Below, one piece after another: positions 1 through 2,833 of a stretch of DNA of 5,476 nt. Position 1 is the first letter of the stretch; the number at the start of each line of letters is the position of its first letter. The stretch comes from Deltaproteobacteria bacterium (GTDB lineage: Bacteria; Desulfobacterota; G020345765), in contig JAUWWP010000206.1 in NCBI GenBank assembly GCA_030616835.1, positions 1 through 5,476 of the forward strand. The letters run 5' to 3'. Made by a program: the position numbers and the translations under genes. Under the pieces are notes generated by a model. It did not search any database and was not told the DNA's origin. It was given only the letters and a program-made list of their open reading frames with translations.

Positions 1-26
1 CCCGGGGGAGAGGGAATAAGAGGAAA

Positions 27-46
27 CCCTGTAGCAAGCTACAGGG
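27..46 (-). terminator. Hairpin, possible weak terminator of the GH172 gene
   Basis: A perfect inverted repeat has arms CCCTGTAGC (27-35) and GCTACAGGG (38-46), separated by AA. Sterically this gives about eight pairs closing a four-base loop. Read on the minus strand, the stem is followed by TTTCCTCTTATT, a pyrimidine- and U-rich tract, so it could end the leftward GH172 transcript about 145 bases past its stop codon. On the plus strand no U-tract follows. The tract is interrupted by C, so intrinsic termination would be weak. It may instead be part of the repeat structure at 71-170, with which it shares sequence. Confidence 0.35.
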
Positions 47-70
47 AATAGTGAAGTTAAAGGATTTAAG

Positions 71-170
71 CACCTGCTCCCCCCTGCTATTCCCTGCCAG
101 CCCTTGCTACTCCTTGCTATTCCCTGCTACTCCCTGCTACTCCCTGCTACTCCCTGCTATTCCCTGAAGC
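71..170. repeat. 10-bp tandem repeat array (consensus TCCCTGCTAY, about ten units)
   Basis: Ten consecutive 10-bp units run from 71 to 170. The best (121-160) are TCCCTGCTAC three times and TCCCTGCTAT once. The units at 71-80, 91-100, 101-110 and 161-170 are degenerate. The period is exactly one helical turn and is not a multiple of three. The array lies 20 bases beyond the stop codon of the minus-strand GH172 gene, so it would be transcribed as a purine-rich AGGGAGTAGC repeat in that gene's 3' region. Frames across it translate only to a leucine/proline/tyrosine repeat, which I do not regard as coding. An inverted copy of CTATTCCCTG sits at 42-51. Confidence 0.9.
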
Positions 171-190
171 AAATGAATCTGAATCCGGGA

Positions 191-1291
191 TCAGGGCGCC
201 TGTTTGTAATAAAAGGCCAGGCTCTCCATGCGACAGTCCACCTGGTCAAACTCGCCGTGGGTCATGGTCATGCGGATGCGATCTTTCCAGGGGTAGGGGT
301 CGACCTCATGGAAGCGGTACTGAGTTACCACGCCGGTGAGGTAAGACTTAACGGGACAGCCGTGATAAAGGGAGGCGAAGGGCCCTTTGATGTAATACCA
401 GCCGGACAGGAAGTAGTCCTCTACCCCGGTGCACTCAATCGACTGCGGACCGTGAGGCGCATCTACTGGCTTTTCGATCATAGGCATGCCCACTTCGCCC
501 ACTTCGTCATCCACATATACCTTAAGGTTTCCCTCCAGGTAGGGAAAGATAAAGTAAGGGATCTTGAAACGGGACTTGATCTGGCTGGTGGGGTATATGG
601 TTAGCGTCATGCCTACGTAGTGGCCGGGCCCGTCGTTTTCCTCGAGGATCAGGTGTGGGTTGTTTGGTATCTTGGTTCCGTCCACATCAGCGGAGCCGAT
701 GAAGGTATTCTTCCGATGCTGAGCATGGAGGTATCCCACATCAGGCTCAAGCTCGGGAAGTTCGTGATAAGTGATGGCCCCGAAAAAGAGGGGTATCGTG
801 CGAGTGGAGTGCCGGTTCTCCATTACCACCCGGCAGGATTGCCTGAACGGCATGGGCAAAAAGCAGTAGTAGCCGCCGGAGGTCATGCCCACGAACTTGC
901 TCGAAAAATGGACATAGCGAGAAGTACCGTTGCCGAAGAAGTGTCCGATAGGTGCCTGAATTGCAGGAGTATCCGAGCCGTCATAATAGATGCTTATCCA
1001 GAGGTAGCGGTGCGCAGGCACTCGCCGGCGGAGGAATATCTCGTGGAGCCTGCCGGCTACCGTGAGCCAGATCGCGGTCACACATCCCGGCCCTTGCATC
1101 TCCGGGAATTCCCAGGTGGAGCCCGGACGGATATACTTGAAGTCCCAGTGGCCGATCTTTTGTAATGGCTTATAGGCTTTCACCGGCACCGGATCGTGGG
1201 TGTGGGTGGTAACCTGGCGCGCCTTGACGCCCTCACGAAGGTAAGCCAGCGATGCGGTTGGACCAATTAGTCGAGAAAGTGAGTTGCTCAT
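191..1291 (-). CDS. GH172 (DUF2961) family glycoside hydrolase-like protein
   Basis: This 366-residue protein belongs by motif to DUF2961, now glycoside hydrolase family 172. Characterised members act on difructose dianhydride I or as exo-alpha-D-arabinofuranosidases; the substrate here cannot be told. Visible family features are QGPGCVTAIWLT (66-77), YYDGSDTPAIQAPIGHFFG (102-120), GGYYCFLPMPF (139-149), the LHAQHRK segment (188-194), GPGHYVGMTLTIY (221-233), EGNLKVYVDDE (253-263), TGVEDYF (288-294) and the C-terminal YRFHEVDPYPWKDRIRMTMTHG (325-346). By my recollection of the family, the two catalytic glutamates correspond to E253 and E291; both are present, but about 17 extra residues (264-280) lie between them. 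There is no signal peptide or membrane segment, so it is probably cytoplasmic. The ATG at 1291 is chosen because AAGGGAGGG lies five bases upstream. The frame stays open to a GTG at 1414, but that codon has no properly spaced ribosome site and the extra residues do not resemble the family. The gene is divergent from the DUF192 gene. Family assignment is firm, activity inferred. Confidence 0.92.
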   Translation of the reverse strand: MSNSLSRLIGPTASLAYLREGVKARQVTTHTHDPVPVKAYKPLQKIGHWDFKYIRPGSTWEFPEMQGPGCVTAIWLTVAGRLHEIFLRRRVPAHRYLWISIYYDGSDTPAIQAPIGHFFGNGTSRYVHFSSKFVGMTSGGYYCFLPMPFRQSCRVVMENRHSTRTIPLFFGAITYHELPELEPDVGYLHAQHRKNTFIGSADVDGTKIPNNPHLILEENDGPGHYVGMTLTIYPTSQIKSRFKIPYFIFPYLEGNLKVYVDDEVGEVGMPMIEKPVDAPHGPQSIECTGVEDYFLSGWYYIKGPFASLYHGCPVKSYLTGVVTQYRFHEVDPYPWKDRIRMTMTHGEFDQVDCRMESLAFYYKQAP

Positions 1292-1295
1292 GAAT

Positions 1296-1304
1296 CCCTC
1301 CCTT
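1296..1304 (-). promoter_or_regulatory. Ribosome binding site that fixes the GH172 start
   Basis: On the minus strand AAGGGAGGG is followed by ATTC and then ATG at 1291. This purine core is close to the anti-Shine-Dalgarno complement at near-ideal spacing. It decides for the 366-residue product over a longer one from the GTG at 1414. Confidence 0.75.
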
Positions 1305-1437
1305 ACAAATCCCCCCGCTTCATTGCCGTTGACCGCTATTAAAGCCCTCGATCCACAAATTGGGGATGGCTTCTTCCCAGCACTCGGCCTATCATATATA
1401 TTTGGGGTTATCACTCCCTCAAAATTCTAACCACCCC

Positions 1438-1467
1438 ACTATATACACCTTTTATAGACAATGTCAA
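1438..1467 (-). promoter_or_regulatory. Sigma70-type promoter candidate for the GH172 gene
   Basis: On the minus strand a perfect -35 box TTGACA (1467 down to 1462) is followed after 16 bases by TATATA (1445 to 1440), or after 18 bases by TATAGT (1443 to 1438), which matches TATAAT at five of six positions. Transcription would start near 1431, giving a leader of about 140 bases before the ATG at 1291. The hexamers are seen directly; activity is inferred. Confidence 0.5.
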
Positions 1468-1515
1468 AACACACGACTGTAAGCATCCAGAATTTCGGCA
1501 TAATTAAGCAGGATA

Positions 1516-1537
1516 GCCGGGGCTTTCAAGCCCCGGC
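1516..1537. repeat. Perfect GC-rich palindrome (strong hairpin)
   Basis: The arms GCCGGGGCTT (1516-1525) and AAGCCCCGGC (1528-1537) flank TC. As RNA this gives about nine mostly G-C pairs with a tetraloop. It stands out in an AT-rich divergent intergenic region. Downstream U-tracts are poor on both strands (ATTTAGG on plus, TATCCTGCTTAATT on minus), so it is not a canonical intrinsic terminator. It lies upstream of both flanking promoter candidates as read from each gene, so it may insulate the divergent units, end transcription coming through from elsewhere, or be a dispersed extragenic palindrome. Confidence 0.75.
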
Positions 1538-1602
1538 ATTTAGGATCCGGAAGAAGGGATAGTCTTGGGAAAGAAGAAGTAAAGGATGGAGAAGTGCTTA
1601 GG

Positions 1603-1631
1603 TTCAAACACATAGTGGACACCTCTATAAT
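1603..1631 (+). promoter_or_regulatory. Promoter candidate for the DUF192 lipoprotein gene
   Basis: TTCAAA (1603-1608, four of six matches to TTGACA) is followed after exactly 17 bases by a perfect TATAAT (1626-1631). The start would fall near 1638, giving a leader of about 160 bases. A second possible pair, TTGATT (1646-1651) and TAAGAT (1668-1673) with 16 bases between, lies just downstream. In AT-rich DNA such matches arise by chance, so confidence is modest. Confidence 0.35.
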
Positions 1632-1798
1632 AATATCAATTTTCTTTGATTTTATCAGATCTTATTGTAAGATAACGAGAAGATGGGGTCAGGCCTCCAT
1701 TTTCAACTTACTACTTCCCGGCATTTTCAAAGGAATTATATCTAAATGCTATGAAGAATGGCAACTTCCCCCTTTTATGCTCTAATGGAGATATTAAG

Positions 1799-2329
1799 AT
1801 GAGCTTAGAAGGAAGGGTTAATAAAAGTAAAAATTCTTTCTTTAGTGGAATTAGAAAATCTTTTGTTGGGAAAGCAGTTATTTATGGCTTAGCTACTACT
1901 TTAACCTTCGGAAGTGGATATGCTTTAATCGGATGTGATGATGAGACTAAGTATGTAAAATATAATGTCGGTAGAGTAATCTTTGATAATGTATGGGTGA
2001 ATTCTGAAATCGTTGATACTCCGGAAAAAAGGGAAAGAGGGCTGATGTTCCACCGGAAACTAACGGAAAAGGAAAGTATGCTTTTCATTTATGACTCAGA
2101 GGGAATCTATAAATTCTGGATGAAAAATGTATTTTTTCCAGTTGACATAATATGGATTGACTCAAACTTATCAATTGTCTATATCAAAAGGACCGCCCCA
2201 CCTTGCACAACAGTCCGATGCCAGATTTATACCCCACCGGTTACTGCAAAATATGTATTGGAGGTAATGGCCAACTTTACTGAAAAATATAATATTAAGG
2301 TAGGAGAGCATGTAAAAATAATGAGGTAG
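1799..2329 (+). CDS. DUF192 family protein, predicted lipoprotein
   Basis: This 176-residue protein matches DUF192 (COG1430), a small conserved beta-rich family of unknown biochemical function often found as secreted or anchored forms. Family features, in order, are TPEKRERGLMF (74-84), MLFIY (94-98), the hallmark KFWMKNVFFPVDIIWID (105-121), APPCTTVRCQIYTPP (133-147) with cysteines 136 and 141, AKYVLEV (150-156) and the closing KVGEHVKI (167-174). The N-terminus has a basic stretch ending at K25, a hydrophobic segment (about 26-44) and a lipobox LIGC ending at C46, followed by two aspartates. It is therefore probably lipidated after cleavage. In enterobacteria Asp at +2 keeps lipoproteins in the inner membrane; whether that holds here is unknown. 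The ATG at 1799 is chosen because GGAG (1787-1790) lies eight bases upstream; an upstream in-frame ATG at 1751 lacks a good ribosome site. Base composition is clearly more AT-rich than both flanking genes, suggesting possible separate ancestry. The family call is firm, function unknown. Confidence 0.9.
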   Translation: MSLEGRVNKSKNSFFSGIRKSFVGKAVIYGLATTLTFGSGYALIGCDDETKYVKYNVGRVIFDNVWVNSEIVDTPEKRERGLMFHRKLTEKESMLFIYDSEGIYKFWMKNVFFPVDIIWIDSNLSIVYIKRTAPPCTTVRCQIYTPPVTAKYVLEVMANFTEKYNIKVGEHVKIMR

Positions 2330-2688
2330 GGGGTCAAATCATTATTACTGGCAAAGGAGAAGAGCCAGAGGTAGTTCCGCACTCTTGGCAGAATGAAATG
2401 AAAATTAAGGAGGGTTAGTAGGCGTTGAGAGTGTTGGGTCCTGGTGGAGTATGCTTCGCACTCCACAGGATAAATTCGTTAGGAGGGTTAGGTCCCGATG
2501 GAGTATATGCAAAACTCCACGGGATAAATTCGTTAAGGGCGTTTATTTCGTTCAGATTGAAAGCCGATCTCTGTTTCTCTGCATTTTCAAATGGTGATTT
2601 CTGAGGAATTATCATAAAATTTATATTTAAGTTGTTTTAGAGCCAACATCCTCTAAATCCTCGGCTCGTATGAGTCGTATGACCCGAC
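2330..2688. other. Repeat-bearing intergenic region after the DUF192 gene
   Basis: No gene is supported here. Immediately after the lipoprotein stop, a different forward frame stays open without a start codon until TAG at 2416-2418 and reads as a plausible hydrophilic peptide (GKGEEPEVVPHSW within it), perhaps a coding remnant. Two 54-bp hairpin repeats fill about 2435-2542. The rest (2543-2672) is AT-rich without recognisable signals, apart from an 8-bp direct repeat CGTATGAG/CGTATGAC at 2667-2684. No strong terminator for the lipoprotein gene was seen directly after its stop. Confidence 0.6.
2435..2542. repeat. Two tandem 54-bp units, each with a bulged hairpin
   Basis: Unit 1 (2435-2488) and unit 2 (2489-2542) align at a 54-base period and share GGAGT, ACTCCAC, GGATAAATTCGTTA and GTCC/GTCCC. 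Each contains a hairpin: 2439-2450 pairs with 2460-2470, and 2493-2504 pairs with 2514-2524. Both have eleven pairs, a single bulged base on the 5' arm and a nine-base loop. The T2442-A2467 pair of unit 1 is C2496-G2521 in unit 2, a compensatory change that keeps pairing, while the loops differ. A shorter echo, AAATTAAGGAGGGTTA, occurs at 2402-2417. These look like intergenic repeat elements or a structured RNA. I do not know the family. Confidence 0.85.
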
Positions 2689-2696
2689 TTGTTTTT
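2673..2696 (+). terminator. Weak terminator-like stem with U-tract
   Basis: AGTCG (2673-2677) and CGACT (2685-2689) can pair across a seven-base loop, and the stem runs into TTGTTTTT (2689-2696). The stem is short (five pairs, extendable by G-U wobbles), so this is a marginal candidate for ending rightward transcription from the DUF192 gene. Confidence 0.2.
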
Positions 2697-2775
2697 CAAG
2701 TACTTACGCATCATCTTGGGCAACACCCTGAATTTTTTAGCTGTTTTGTGTTTGGTAGGCGGTAGAGCGTTTGAG

Positions 2776-2784
2776 TGTTATAAT
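2776..2784 (+). promoter_or_regulatory. Extended -10 promoter candidate for the propeller-PHP gene
   Basis: TGTTATAAT contains a perfect -10 hexamer (2779-2784) with the TG of an extended -10 one base upstream; no good -35 box is visible. Transcription would begin near 2791, about 43 bases before the ATG at 2834. If active, it would make a transcript starting inside the signal-like frame and so lacking it, supporting a cytoplasmic product. Confidence 0.3.
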
Positions 2785-2821
2785 TTTTTATACGCGCAAG
2801 ACAAGGCTCCAAAAAAAAGAA

Positions 2822-2827
2822 AGGTGA
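2822..2827 (+). promoter_or_regulatory. Ribosome binding site for the ATG at 2834
   Basis: AGGTGA is an exact match to part of the consensus GGAGGTGA and lies six bases before ATG 2834. It follows an A-rich tract (eight A at 2811-2818) that may aid initiation. This is the main argument for an authentic start at 2834, against the idea that the N-terminus comes from the overlapping upstream frame. Confidence 0.5.
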
Positions 2828-2833
2828 AACGCT

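Larger units (their letters stand above)
1292..1798. other. Divergent intergenic region between the GH172 and DUF192 genes
   Basis: About 500 bases contain no supported gene. The part next to GH172 (1292-1437) would be its leader of roughly 140 nucleotides; its open minus-strand frame to 1414 looks fortuitous. A strong minus-strand promoter candidate, a perfect GC-rich palindrome at 1516-1537, a purine-rich stretch (about 1541-1595) and an AT-rich plus-strand promoter candidate follow. A GTG-started 63-codon frame (1594-1785) ends two bases before the DUF192 ribosome site. It is isoleucine/phenylalanine-rich and resembles no family I know. Its GGAG sits only two bases from the GTG, so I do not call it a gene. 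Confidence 0.6.

Noticed and set aside
71..170. CRISPR array
   Set aside because: The repeats are 10 bp and directly adjacent, with no spacers, and no cas gene is present.
620..1165. 181-codon forward frame opposite the GH172 gene
   Set aside because: It is antisense to a gene with clear family motifs and has no recognisable protein features.
1292..1414. N-terminal extension of the GH172 protein from GTG at 1414
   Set aside because: The GTG directly abuts the only purine-rich stretch (no spacing), the added residues do not look like the family, and the ATG at 1291 has a strong ribosome site at ideal distance.
1594..1785. 63-codon forward frame starting at GTG, upstream of the DUF192 gene
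   Set aside because: Its GGAG lies only two bases before the GTG, the composition is that of AT-rich non-coding DNA, the best promoter candidate lies inside it, and the peptide resembles no family I know.
2435..2542. CRISPR array or iteron-type replication origin
   Set aside because: There are only two full units, the palindromes are bulged and no replication or cas gene lies nearby; an intergenic repeat element fits better.
2806..2832. PKKRKV-like nuclear localisation signal in the leader frame
   Set aside because: The resemblance to the SV40 signal is chance in an A-rich tract of bacterial DNA.
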